DNA of 60,000 nucleotides from Membranipora membranacea (GCA_914767715.1 OU612072.1:5644001-5704000), one strand, 5' to 3'; numbered from the stretch's first letter, positions 37,435 through 49,465 are shown. The notes: generated by a model not told the origin, from the letters alone. Translations and numbers: made by a program.

Positions 37435-38578
37435 TGTACGCTGCCCTACAACAATAGAAAATGATTATCATTAGTCATAGCGGGTTGTGATTACATGCCT
37501 TGAGTACAATTATTGGGCTTGAGGCCCACTTCTGTACAGGGGATATGATGTGGTTGTGATCTGAGCGTATAGATGTTACACATATAGGAAATAGTACAGT
37601 GGACCAGCTATGGTCAGACTGTCATTGAAAGTAGAGGCTCGTAACATTAATATTAACAGTTAATTACTACTGACTTATTATTATTCAATGGGTTGTAGAC
37701 TAGGTAGACCGTCTAAATACCATCTCTGTATGCATGCATGTATGTAGACCTATGTAGGACTATGTGTATATAATATAATTTAATTTGCCACAGAGTAGCC
37801 TAACTTGGCATCATTTACAAAGCATAGTAGTCTCATAACAAACAAGCTCAACTAGCATCTTCTGAACAACAGGAGAAAGCAAGGCAAGCAATTAAAGTGT
37901 TTGAGATGATGATAGATAGATTGGTTCAATCTGTCTTGATGAGCTTTGCCAAAGCTTGCCAAGACAGGCCAACAACCATAACTTTTAACAATAATATTCA
38001 ACACCATCATGATCATAATCAATGATTATGATCATATGCACTTCTTCTTTCCCAGCACATCACAACCCCACCACAGTCCAAAAACAACAACAAGCAATAG
38101 ATAAGAAGAATAAGAATAGAATACATACCAGTGGTTCAAGGAGTATCCCTGTGTTGTGACACAGATCAGAGAGTTATATACAAGTAATCAAGTTCTCTGC
38201 ACAGATAGATAGTTAGATATCAAGATAGTCAGATGGCAAGAGTGATACAAAAGCAGCTTTCTTGTTGAGTCATTTATTCAAGCATGCACAAAAGTTTTCT
38301 GCTAAACCACTGTTATAGGCGGAGCTTAATTTGATGTCGACTCTGATTGGCTGTGGTCATGGACAACCTTTGCTGTTAAGAGAGGACAATTACCAGTGGA
38401 GAAAAACAACAATTTGAAATGAGAGGTCGTTTCCACTCCTCTTTCAAACTCCTTGATTTAACCAACCGAGAAAGAACCGGTGTAGTATTGTAAACTGTCC
38501 CCCGCGCGAAAACAACCCCGGGACACTTTACAATATCGTAAACTGTCCCGGGGACACTTTACAATAAAAACAGGCCTA

Positions 38579-38694
38579 TTGTAAACTGTCCCCCCCTATT
38601 GTAAACTGTCCCCCCCCTATTGTAAACTGTCCCCCCCCCTATTGTAAACTGTCCCCCCCCCCCCTATTGTAAACTGTCCCCCCCCCCCCTATTT
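38579..38694 (+). repeat. Tandem TATTGTAAACTGTCCC(C)n units, left arm
   Basis: Five head-to-tail units of about 21-26 bp differ mainly in C-tract length. The inverted counterpart at about 41009-41092 has four units (GGGGACAGTTTACAATA). Confidence 0.9.
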
Positions 38695-39029
38695 GTGACT
38701 GTCCATATCAAGGGCCCAGCTAATTATCACCATTCTAAATGGGTCAGATCATCTAACTGGAGCATACCATGATGTTCTGGCTGCCACTATGATGGCCAAA
38801 GCTGTACCATGGGGATGGTGGGGGTATCTCATTGACATTATGAATGAGTGTATAAAGCCTCTTTTTCATATGGTACTTTGTAGATCTATTTTTCGCAAAC
38901 ACTAGTTGTTATTTGAAGCTCCTATGATTTAGAGATGTCTGGTTTGCGAAGAAACGTGCACTAAGCTAACAGTTGATAGATGTGTAGTTGCCACATCACA
39001 GAACACACTACTTTCATTGCAGGTTCATG

Positions 39030-39915
39030 AGCCGCGCGAAAACAACCACCCCATTCGTTCATCATAAAATCTAGCTCCGTCAAGCATTTGCCTGGGAGTG
39101 ATGGCAGTCAGTCACAAGTGTGAGCGGGAGAAATAATTACTTTTGAGCTTTCCATATTGTGAGGCCTGGTATTGCACTGTAAAATATTGCTTATACTGAG
39201 CGAAAACAGCCACCCCCAAGCTGTCTTATAAAGATATCTGTTAAAAAGTCTCAAACATAATGAACCGTGATTTTGCAGCCATAATTTGATTGTCATGAGG
39301 TGACCGTCTACCAAATTTTAGATTGAAAGGTTAGAACTTAATTACACAACGGATGATATGTCATTCTTTGCAAATTCATGAGCCGCGCGAAAACAACCAC
39401 CCCATTCATTCATCTTGAAATCTACCTCAATCAAGCATTTGCCTGTGAGTGATGAAAGTCAGTCACAAGTGAGACCTGGAGAAATAACCACTTTTGAGTT
39501 TTTCATATTGTGCAGGCTGGTATTGGACTGTAAAATATTGCTTAAGCTGCGCGAAAACAACCACCCCCCAAACTGTCTTATAAAGATTATCTGTCAAAAA
39601 GTCTCAATCATAATGAACCACGATTTGGCAGCCATAATTTGATTGTCATAAAGTGACTGTGTACCAAATTTCAGATTATTAGGTCAGAACTTAATGACAC
39701 AACGGATGATATGTCGTTCTTTGCAAGTTAATGAGCTGCGCGAAAACAACCACCCCATTCATTCATCTTGAAATCTACCTCAATCAAGAATTTGCCTGTG
39801 AGTGATGAAAGTCAGTCACAAGTGAGACCTGGAGAACTAACCACTTTTGAGTTTTTCATATTGTGCGGCCTGGTATTGGACTGTAAAATATTGCTTAAGC
39901 CGCGCGAAAACAACC
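39030..39915 (+). repeat. Inner ~350-bp tandem units, left arm
   Basis: GCCGCGCGAAAACAACC-type motifs recur near 39034, 39385 and 39738, alternating with others near 39198, 39549 and 39902, so each unit holds two. Words such as CATTTGCCTG and GGATGATATGTC recur at the unit spacing. The mirrored arm holds the inverted motifs near 39958, 40147, 40308, 40493 and 40656. Confidence 0.8.
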
Positions 39916-41008
39916 ACCATTCTTGATTGAGGTAGATTTCAAGATGAATGAATGAGGTGGTTGTTTTTGCGCGGCTCATGAACTTGAAAAGAACAACATA
40001 TCATTCGTTGTGTCATTAAGTTCTGACCTACTAATCTGAAGTTTGGTACACAGTCACCTTATGACAATCACATTATGGCTGCCAAATCATGGGTCATTAT
40101 GATTGACACTTTTTGACAGACAATCTTTATAAGACAGTTTGGGGGGTGGTTGTTTTCGCGCGGCTTAAGCAATATTTTACAGTCCATTACCAGGCCGCAC
40201 AATATGAAAACCTCAAAAGTGGTTATTTCTCCAGGTCTCACTTGCGACTGATTTTCATCACTCACAGGCAAATGATTGAGGTAGATTTCAAGATGACTGA
40301 ATGGGGTGGTTGTTTTCGCGCGACTCATGAACTTGCAAAGAACGACATATCATCCGTTGTGTAATTAAGTTCTGACCTACTAATCTGAAATTTGGTACAC
40401 AGTCACCTTATGACAATCACATTATGGATGCAAAATCACGGTTCATTTTGAGACTTTTTAACAGATATCTTTATAAGACAGCTTGGGGGGTGGTTGTTTT
40501 CGCGCGGCTTAAGCAATACTTTACAGCGCAATACCAGGCCTCACATATTGAAAAGCTCAAAAGTAATTATTTCTCCCGCTCACACTTGTGACTGACTGCC
40601 ATCACTCCCAGGCAAATGCTTGACGGAGGTAGATTTTATGATGAATGAATGGGGTGGTTGTTTTCGCGCGGCTCATGAACCTGCAATGAAAGTATGTGTG
40701 TTCTGTGATGTGGCAACTACACATCTATCCACTGTTGGCTTAGTGCACGTTTCTTCGCAAACCAGACATCTCTAAATCATAGGAGCTTCAAATATCTAGT
40801 GTTTGCGAAAAATAGATCTACAAAGTACCATATGAAAAAGAGGCTTTATACACTCATTCATAATGTCAATGAGACACCACCACCATCCCCATGGTACAAC
40901 TTTGGCCAACATAGTGCCAGAACATCATGGTATGCTCCAGTTAGATGATCTGACACATTTAAAATGGTGATAAAGAGCTGGGCCCTTGATATGGACAGTC
41001 ACAAATAG

Positions 41009-41092
41009 AGGGGACAGTTTACAATAGGGGGGGACAGTTTACAATAGGGGGGGACAGTTTACAATAGGGGGGGGACAGTTTACAATAGGCCT
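41009..41092 (-). repeat. Tandem GGGGACAGTTTACAATA units, right arm
   Basis: Inverted counterpart of the left-arm array with one unit fewer. Unit number differs between arms, so the arrays change independently. Confidence 0.88.
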
Positions 41093-41183
41093 GTTTTTAT
41101 TGTAAAGTGTCCCCGGGACAGTTTACAATATTGTAAAGTGTCCCGGGGTTGTTTTCGCGCGGGGGACAGTTTACAATACTACA

Positions 41184-41667
41184 CCGGTACTAAAAACGGT
41201 AAGTCCGACATCCCAAGATTAAGTTCAAGTAAAAACAATAATGACGCTATAATAAATGTACTTGCATTATTTCTGTAGTAAGTAAAAGAAACTTGTTTCC
41301 AAGGCCCTGTAAAATGCCAGTAAAATATAGATAATATTATTCCGATCACATTGTGGTGTATTTACAGCAGAAATATAAGATTCTATTCAGATCAGAGAGA
41401 ATACTGCTTGTCGGTTGGAACTCTCAAGTGACACTGTTGATCAGAACAAGGGCATAGAAGGTTAAAGATGATTCATGCCCAAAATGGGAATAAAAGACAT
41501 AAAATGTGTACCGCTGTCCGGTAATATTTGTCAACCAAATAGTGAACAAAAACAAGTTAATTGGATGAAAAGTAACATGGTTATGTGAACTATGAGTGCT
41601 AAGTATTAAAATTGCATATTGATGGCCACTGCTGTATGTTTTGTCAATCAAGTGGTCTCATCCCAAT
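41184..41667. repeat. Dispersed ~485-bp repeat, copy 2
   Basis: CCGGTACTAAAAACG to GGTCTCATCCCAAT, nearly identical to 22215-22700. It begins exactly at the right end of the foldback element and overlaps its ACCGGT. Confidence 0.78.
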
Positions 41668-41811
41668 AACCATACATAATGATGATGATAGGAGGTTTGT
41701 CTCAAGTAAAACCAACCAATTTACCTGAAGGGAGACTTGAGTCTGTTTTTTTCAATATTAATTGAATAAGGAAGATAATATTGCTATGTAACTTTTCTAT
41801 TGTATACTCAC

Positions 41812-42025
41812 TTGTAGGTTTGTTCTTGATGGTGGTGAATCCTGCAGCAATTAGCTCACCAACAATCTTCCCCGAGGCATTGGCCTTTACCCCTCTGGTG
41901 TCACTAAAATTGACATCATACTTGTCATATAGACATGGTCTAGCCCTAACACATTCTATCAAAAACTCTTGCCAAGTCATGGTAGAATTACCTAGTGTCT
42001 GCTGTTCTGATTCTGAGTCTGACAT
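41812..42025 (-). CDS. MADF domain first exon (partial gene)
   Basis: ATG at 42025 opens 71 codons: acidic MSDSESEQQ, then the N-terminal half of a MADF domain (FLIECVRARPCLYDKYDVNF, GKIVGELIAAG), ending at a strong GTGAGT donor in phase 1. The next exon should start in phase 1, exactly the phase of the MADF second exon at 11646. No such exon is seen between here and the foldback element. A TGACTGGCCAGTCA palindrome and a CCAAT-type sequence near 42130-42150 lie upstream and could be promoter elements. The gene is probably truncated by transposon insertions. Confidence 0.6.
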
Positions 42026-42130
42026 GATGAATTATGATTTTGATTTATTATATCAGCTGCAAAATTGACTCTTGCTTGAGAAATATCAGAGCAGAAACTA
42101 GTACTCAAACTTCAGTACTCCTTCATAAGG

Positions 42131-42144
42131 GTTGACTGGCCAGT
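42131..42144. promoter_or_regulatory. Palindrome upstream of MADF exon
   Basis: TGACTGGCCAGTCA is a perfect 14-bp palindrome about 110 bp upstream of the MADF ATG, followed by an inverted CCAAT-type word. A promoter role is a guess. Confidence 0.25.
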
Positions 42145-42659
42145 CAGCCAATCACAGTTGACCGTGGGAAATTCACGGTCTGAAAAGTCTGTTGTGACAA
42201 ACGTTCAAAACTGTACGCCCAAAACACGACCGGGCTGACTTTTCCTCGGTGCGGGTCGGTTCACCGGTCAAAAAGCAGAATCGGCCGGTTTGTTTTGTCG
42301 GATTCGGCCCAGTGTGGACAGACCTTTACTGCAAATATGCTTTGATTTCAAGCTTGAATAATGTATCCAACTGGTTAAGACATAATAATATAATAGCGCT
42401 GCTGTGTGAGCTGTGCTTTCACAAGTTCCTGTTAGATGTATTATAGAGTTATAAAATGACTCAGACCTGTCAATTTAGGCTATGGGAATCATGTGACTTT
42501 GTGAACCTTAATCACTGTTTTATAGATTGGCTGCTGGCTATTAATGAAAACAGTTTGAATCATATTGGGTTTCGTTGTATTGTCATGACATAGTCAAAAC
42601 CAGCGGAATTATTTGCACTCCATATGAAATTTTTCCTCGTATCAGTAATAATTCTAGCC

Positions 42660-43208
42660 TGTTATAATGGATATAACCACAATGACAACATCTTTACTTA
42701 GTAATTTCCGTCTCTTTTTTAGTTGCAAGAATCTATCATTACAATTGGATCAGGAAATGCTACGGTCGAGGTCTGAAGTCTGCCCATGTAGAAAGATCTC
42801 CGGTCATTGTTATTTGATGCTGAGTGCAGAAAGAATGATTGTTGGTCTCCATCTTGTAGTTATTTGAAATTATATTTGGACATTGAGGGCTCCTGTTTTA
42901 GTGAATGAGAGTTATCCATTCTTAGACCAATTTTGATCAAGTGTTATGCTAAACTCATGTATGCCCGGAAAATTCAGTTACATCAAATTGCAAAAACTCG
43001 TATCAGACGAGCACATCCTTAGTTGGAGTGTCTTTCTGCCGATAGTGTACCTGTGGATCATACAGACTTATCTCAGGAGTTACAAGAGGAACTTCAGCCT
43101 TCTGTTAGCGGGGTGGTTCAACAGGACAACCCACTCTCTGCTGATGATGGATTGGAGACCGGCGAATATCACTCGTACCTGCTTTACAATATTAGAGACC
43201 AATTATAA
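42660..43208 (+). pseudogene. Unrecognised coding relic
   Basis: Two short frames (for example at 43023-43208, ending SYLLYNIRDQL) show protein-like composition, with acidic and Gln/Leu-rich words and an ordinary stop, but no family is recognised. Probably a transposon remnant; it could be chance. Confidence 0.2.
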
Positions 43209-46200
43209 CTGAGTCTATTTACATTTAGAAATCGCGCTATGCTAGTATTGATTATTTTAGTGAAAATACTATGTTGATGCAAGGGTAATCATCTGTTATC
43301 TGGAATGGGGAACCCTGCCTGAAAGACATAGACACGTTATAAATATATATAATCAGACAGAGGTATATTTTGGTACTATGTATTGTAATGAAGCTTGTAT
43401 AATTTGTAAAACTGATTTATTAACCTAGCAGCAAGGGCAAGGTTTACATAAGAGTGTTGTAGGTTCCACAAAAAGAAGAAGAAGATAACTAATCAATAGA
43501 CACTGTCTCTAGGCAGATTACTATTGACCTGCGCACTTAATGTTTATATAAATCTCTTGAGTAGAGTGCTGTGTTGGCAGGAGGTTAACTAGAGGAAGGG
43601 GGGATAAAGCAACTGCTTAGAGATCAAAAGTAATCTATCAATGATCAAATTTATTTGTAAACAAATATTTTACAACTGCTTTGCCTTATCTACTTGAGGA
43701 CCGAGTGTTGAAATTTTTGATAAAACACTGTCAATCCCAATTAAACAGAGTGTCTTGTGTTAGGAGAAGCCTGGATAATATATGATATCTATTGGCCCGG
43801 ATATCAGCCAATTTAAACTGATATTGAATGTCTTCCATGTCGGCTACAAATAATAATACAATGGCATAAAACTCCTAGACTTCCCCAATGATTGTTTGAG
43901 GTACCAGTACCTTGCTATGCAGTACATGTAACCTAGCCAGTTTGAGGCTATTTTTGTTTCCTGGTGAATTCCCAATGATAAATTATCCTTTCAATTTCCA
44001 GGAAGTGAGTCTACAATCTCCCCCCCCCCCCCCCCCGCCGCATCACATCTAATGCGAGAAGACGAGTACAGAAGGAATGATGAACTTTAATGTGCCCTCA
44101 ATGGTAAATGTTTAAACTGGCACCCAGCATAGGCGGTGAAATTTTCCATATTGTATATCAAGGGTCAATAGATAATGGGAAACTGCGCAATATATACAAA
44201 CTCTCAATTATCGCTACTGTAAACTCATTTTGGCAAATAATTTGTCACTATTTTTGTGTAGCATACTGACCTATTGACTACTGCAATCTCCGCCCACAAT
44301 ATTTTAATTTTCAGGTGGGTTCTGGTTGTCTCCCCGTATGAAGAAAAGAGATAACTCCCAATATACATTTGGTCTGGATCATAAAATCTGGCAGTGTTTG
44401 ATTAAAACTTATGTTGCGTTTTTAGATTCATGCATTAATCTCAACACAGAAGTCTTGTTTGTACGTATACAACACCTCAAGATTACACAGCAAATTGTCA
44501 ATATATAACGGTCCTGATTTTATAACGCTGCATTCAAAACCCGACAAACCAATAGCAGAATGATTTTGAGTGGCTATATGATGAGTATTGAGTTTTGAAA
44601 AAGGCTTTTGGAGCTAGCAAGACAGTCTAGTTCATAAATAATGTAATCGGGAAATTAGATTTTGTACCAATTGAGTGGGAAAAAGGAAAAACGTTCATAT
44701 CGAAGTGTAGATGAATGCAAAAGTATTATATGATAAAAGCAAAGGTACAATCTGATTGCCTACTGCCAGAGTCTAAACAACCAAACTGTAAATGCACATA
44801 GGTCGTACCCAAGAGCAAAAACTAGCTGCAGTCACCACTGCCCAATAGACAGGAAGTTAGGTTCAGGGGTACGCAAGTCTGAGAGCCTTACTCCACTCCC
44901 TTTGGATATTTAAAGCCCTCTCAACCCAATTGTTGTCGGTGTTCTTTAGCCGTAAATCGTTTTTTTAAAGAACCGTAATGGAGCAACGAGTTTTTATTGA
45001 CATATTCATCAATGAGGGGGTTTTGTGGTTACACTCTAATTGATCTCTAAACTAGCTATTTAACAATATTTGGAGCATAGCTCCTAGTCTATCTACCTTG
45101 CCTTCCACCCTGTGGACACAAGATGCCACATTTAGATAGAGGGTTACAAAATGGCAGATGATTCTCACAAGCAATTACATCGGGCCTCATCTTTATATAT
45201 AATTACTCTGATTGCACACGACACAACTCAGCACAAAGTCTAATAATTAGACAGACGCACCATCTCAAGTTACAGACAACCTGGAGCATCTTTTTGATTA
45301 AACCCAACAAATTGTGTATCAGAGGATAGGACAAGCTATATCATTGGACAGACCTAACAAAGTTATACGAGCTTGTAGGTTCTCAAGATGCTCTCGAATT
45401 CTCTGAAAATTGAGAATTATTTGAGATATTGATTTTCGAGCTAGAAGTTGCCCCTGAACCATAGGCTCCAGTCGAGGCAGTAGACTTAATTTTGAAATCT
45501 AATCTCAAGTGGTTTAGTTTCATAATATACTAATATATGACAACTCCATTCTTTTGTTGCGCAATGCCTCTTGCCCAATTTCTCCCCTGCTCTCCTGCAT
45601 CCACTTTCTGAAGGGGAGATTAATCCTGGGAAGACCCCTCTACGGCTACTCACAGTATTGTGAGCATTGACCAATGATATTAAAAAACCATCTGTGGTTT
45701 CGGCTCTGAGCTTATCTATCAATAAACCTCTTATATAGTTGAGGGTCATGGTTAGCTCTGCCTAGCAGTATATTGAAACAGTTATAAATGTATCCGCTAC
45801 AAGATCAGGCTCTTATCTGCTAGTATACCAAGGCTCTGTTAGGCTAACTTGATCCACTAGTAAGTCCTTCTCTACCAAAACTCCCAAGGTCTGGCCCTCA
45901 TTCCTGGTTGTGTGCTAAAGCTCTGCTAGGTTGACATAATTTTGCTCGTTTTTTTAGCTTGAATTCCAGACTCTCACCATGTAATGGTTGAGTCAACCAC
46001 AATCACCCTTTTCTTTTTTCCAGTACTTCCTTCGAAAACCCAGTTGAGAATCTCTTTAAAGGGGTTCGTAAGTACAGAATGAAAACAGTATTTGGATGGG
46101 CATAGTTCCCAATATTAAGAAAGATTACGTGACATATTCTATTGACTTTTTATTCAGAATTCTTTTATTAATATTCAAACTTGCTTCCGAGCTGTGTCAG

Positions 46201-46519
46201 TGGCATGGCCCCAGAATGCAATTCTGTAGAGTAAATTTGGGTGAAAAAAGGAGTAATATAGGTCTACCATAGTTTTGGTATCTTATGTGAAAAATAATGC
46301 CTAAAATTCGTGTTTAAATTGAGTCTGTTGGCAATGCACTGAGTTCAAACTTTTGAGATTTCTTGCCTTGGTAGGTTTTGGTCAGTCAAGCAAATATTAG
46401 TGTCATCTGTATAAAAGATATAATTGAGTGAGGAAACTGCTTTCAACCAAGTCATTGATTAAGTTTAATATGGACCTAAAGTCAAACTCTGAGTTTTATG
46501 TAAAATGCATGTTGTAGTA
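43209..46519. other. Intergenic, no gene recognised
   Basis: AT-rich sequence with short shadow frames only and a poly-C tract at 44020-44036. No domain or terminal repeat identified. Confidence 0.45.
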
Positions 46520-47434
46520 TAGAAGTAGGATTACATCAAGGATTTGCACTTAGCCCTTTCCTTTTCATATTGATCTCGGATTTCATCACCAAGGATATTC
46601 AGGAGGACACGCTGTGGGCAATGCTGTTTGCTGACGACCTTGTTCTTCGCGATGAAACTAGGGAGAGGATGGAAGAGAGAGACTGGAGAACTGGAGGGGG
46701 TGTTTAGAAGATGCAGGATTAAAAGTAAGTAGGCCAAAGACAGAACATCTACCGCCAGCCAGAAATTTACAAAGGATATAGAAATGAAGAAGTATGATGT
46801 AGAAGGTTCAACTGATCTGCCGCAGGTATCAGAATTCAAATACCTGGGAACCACAATAGATCAAGAGGGAGGATGCGGAATAGAAATTGCAAAGAGGGTA
46901 GAGAAGGCATGGAATAGATGGAGAGAGCTGACAGGAGTGCTTTGCGAGAAGAAAATTCCCACCAAGCTCAAGGTTCTATTGTACAAGACGGCAATAAAAC
47001 CTAACCTGATGTATGGAAATGATATCTGGCCACTGACTCAACAAAGACAAGAACACAAGATAAGTGCAACTGAGATGAGGATGCTCCGACACATTTATAA
47101 TATAGACTGGGAAGAGCATAAAACAAATGAGAGTATAAGGGAGGAGGCCAAAATAGAAGCGATAGCAATAGGTATGAAGAGGAGGCGTCTTCAATGGTAT
47201 GGACATGTACGCAGGAGAGATAGGGAGGAAAATATTAGAATGGTGGCTGAGATGAGAATACATGGAAAGAGAAAGAGAGGGAGGCCAAAGAAAAGATGGA
47301 TGGATACAGCGAAGGATGAAATGCTGAGATGGGGCCTCTCAGATGAAGATGTTGATGATAGAATCAGATGGCATTCTCTGATAGAACTTGGTGCCATGCA
47401 GGGCCGCCACCCATCCCGGAACACGGCGGGCTAG
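46520..47434 (+). pseudogene. Non-LTR retrotransposon reverse transcriptase, C-terminal half
   Basis: It begins inside the RT domain with VGLHQGFALSPFLF, then the catalytic AMLFADDLVL. After a frame shift come GCLEDAGLKVSRPKTEHLPP and a stop, then an open frame from 46784: FKYLGTTIDQEGG, KLKVLLYKTAIKPNLMYG, MRMLRHIYNI, RLQWYGHVRRRDREE, KRKRGRPKKRWMDT and IRWHSLIELGA. This order is standard for RTE/CR1-like non-LTR elements; I cannot settle the clade. The endonuclease and front of RT are missing. Confidence 0.82.
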
Positions 47435-47859
47435 GTGAGAAAGTGAGAAAGCATGTTGTAGTATGCCATTGTTGAATTAATAATTGGTCTTAAAAGGGTT
47501 AATCAACAGTTGATATGTTGAATAAAATTCTGCTTTATTGAAAGTAAAATCTTTAGGAAGGCTAAACAATTTGATTATTCACGCTGCGAAACCAAACTGC
47601 ATTCAGTATGTAGTTTAATAAATAAAAATCAGTGAAATTATTAGAGAAACGAGTTCCGCAGCGATTCCGTTTAGATATCTTGGCATCCGAGTACTTCAAG
47701 ATACTTTTGTGATATTATCCTATAATCCGAGCAATCTTTGTACAAAAATAATTGTGCAAAAAGTACATTAGATAATCGAAGTTGAGTTACGCAGCTTTCT
47801 GGTTGGGGGAGTGATATTTCAATAATACATATCGAGACGGGCTGTGTTGAACTATGCAA

Positions 47860-47935
47860 AACTGTCGGGAAACTTTATCTTGTCAGGATAGCCAGCATGG
47901 GCTTGGCTTAATTTTTCCCGATCTCCAATGTTTAC
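47860..47935. repeat. Isolated copy of the CAGCATGGGCTTGGCTTAAT repeat
   Basis: Shares GTCAGGATAGCCAGCATGGG and the following words with the tandem units at 50190-50540. Confidence 0.6.
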
Positions 47936-47942
47936 TGAATTA

Positions 47943-48620
47943 ACTTCCTCTCCCATCATCATCAACATCATCATCTTTTGATAGTGATATGAAATCAGCG
48001 CAAACAGGTCCGACTCTAATGATGATTTCATCCTCTAAGATATTGCAGCAGTGTTCTACAATCTTATTCAACCAATCTGGCTCCCATAGCGTTGATGCCA
48101 ATAATAAATTTTCTGGCATTTTATCATTCATTTTATTCCTGTTATACCACACATACCTCTAGTATTATTACATAAATTTGTATGAACAGCCATTTCAGGT
48201 CTTACTTGGATTATTGTATCAGACATAACTTGGATATTGCTTACATGCAAACCCCCTAAACTGTCATCACATAACATATTTTTAATATTGATATACAGTG
48301 AGGCTTCCTTGAAGCTTAGTGTACCGCCGCTCGCTTTGAAAAACGACATTCCGAGTATAGCATCATGTGTTATTTCACTAGCAATGAATTCCTCAACAAA
48401 TTTCTCTCATTGCTCTGAACATTGCAGCTTGATTTTCCTTATGAGGGGTAGTTTTGACCCATCTGCCATTGCCCCAGATTTTTCCAGAGGCTCATTTTCG
48501 GATCTTAGAGATTTTGGGAGTCTATCATACACATGCCTTGATAATACAGATTTAGAACATCTAGAATCAAGTATATACAGGATACTCTTTCCTCCGGCCT
48601 TGCCAGGCATATATTAACAG
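47943..48620 (-). pseudogene. Gypsy-like aspartic protease relic
   Basis: The minus strand reads ILYILDSRCSKSVLSRHVYD, an aspartic-protease active site whose D-S/T-G is altered to D-S-R. An in-frame TGA follows, then ASEITHDAILGMSFFKASGG, the distal protease motif, and a linker (MPENLLLASTLWEPDWLNKI) in another frame. The order fits the protease-to-RT linker of Ty3/Gypsy elements. No RT, RNase H or integrase was found. Dead. Confidence 0.55.
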
Positions 48621-49465
48621 GAATTTGACTCGTAATAACACATTTCATTACAGCTGAAAACCTTTTCATCATTTTTCCCACTGTTATTTTCACATAGTGT
48701 TTCCCTCAAGCATTGTTGATTCTGGTATTTTATCTCTTTCTACTAGGCTGGCGATGCTCCTCTGTATACAGATTGAGCCGACCTCTTCATTTTGAGACAC
48801 ACTAGACTGGTCAAAAATTTTAACAAGTTAACTGCTTGGATCAGCTTTCGAAACCTGATCACATTCACTTCCCGCAGTGTTCAATTGGGTTTGATTTCCA
48901 TGCTCATCACTAGTATCTTTGTCCAATTTTTTAATGGTTGCTCAGAGTGAGTGAAACTTTTGACCGGTTTCTTTTCTTACGGTGGACAATTCCTTGTGTG
49001 CTTGTCTCTGTGTCAGACCACACCTGGCTCTCAGGTTAACAAATATCGCCTCTACATTTTCTCTTATTGCAAATTATTGTGATTGTTTCTCGAGACACGG
49101 TCTTGTAGTTAAATGGGCTGCCTGGGGATTCCAGTTGTTGGCTTGGGCACATCAGTGAATTTTTGAATGAATAATTCGATATCTTCACTTCCATTATCCT
49201 TAACAGTTTAAAGTGGTCTCTCCCACCATTCATTAGCCTGAAGGCATTTTGGAAGGCGTTTGCTAAACGGTCTGCTTCATCAGTCGGCTGTTGCCTGGCA
49301 AATTAAATGATATTTTGTAATATTGTAATATTGTCTGTGATATGTAATAAATCAATCAATCAATCAATCAACATTTAACTCTGTTTGCCAAATTTTCGGA
49401 GTCTACTATTTAGCAGAACCGTGAGAGAGTTGATAGATTTCTCGATTATGCAGATACGAGATCTG
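48621..49465. other. Non-coding, end of a repeat
   Basis: No coding signal. (AATC)n microsatellite at 49349-49372 after TAATATTGTAATATTG, which looks like the 3' tail of a retroposon. Confidence 0.4.

Larger units (their letters stand above)
29434..38454. mobile_element. Candidate 9-kb two-gene P/THAP9-like transposon
   Basis: A perfect 9-bp direct repeat GATTTAACC lies at 29425-29433 and 38455-38463. Immediately inside it, the left end (AGGGAGTTACAGAGAGGG AGTGGAAACGA) and the inverted right end (AAGGAGTTTGAAAGAGG AGTGGAAACGA) match over about 28 bases with a few differences and one gap. Between the ends are one plus-strand transposase gene (32789-35801) and one convergent minus-strand gene (37434-35954). 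This fits one element whose two genes are tail to tail. P elements make 8-bp duplications, so 9 bp is slightly unusual. Confidence 0.6.
38476..41188. mobile_element. 2.7-kb foldback element
   Basis: ACCGGTGTAGTATTGTAAAC at the left end returns inverted at the right end (41169-41188), and the arms pair nearly along their whole length (about 1.3 kb each). Outer zone: CGCGCGAAAACAACCCCGGG and tandem TATTGTAAACTGTCCCCCC units. Middle zone: a unique segment containing AGATCATCTAACTGGAGC. Inner zone: tandem units of about 350 bp, each carrying two CGCGAAAACAACC motifs. No ORF of note. ACCGGT at both ends may be a target duplication. Confidence 0.85.

Noticed and set aside
38579-38694. CRISPR-like array
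   Set aside because: Units are contiguous with no unique spacers, only variable C-runs, and the genome is eukaryotic.
48237-48617. 126-residue plus-strand frame
   Set aside because: Antisense of the Gypsy-like protease relic, whose motifs read on the minus strand.
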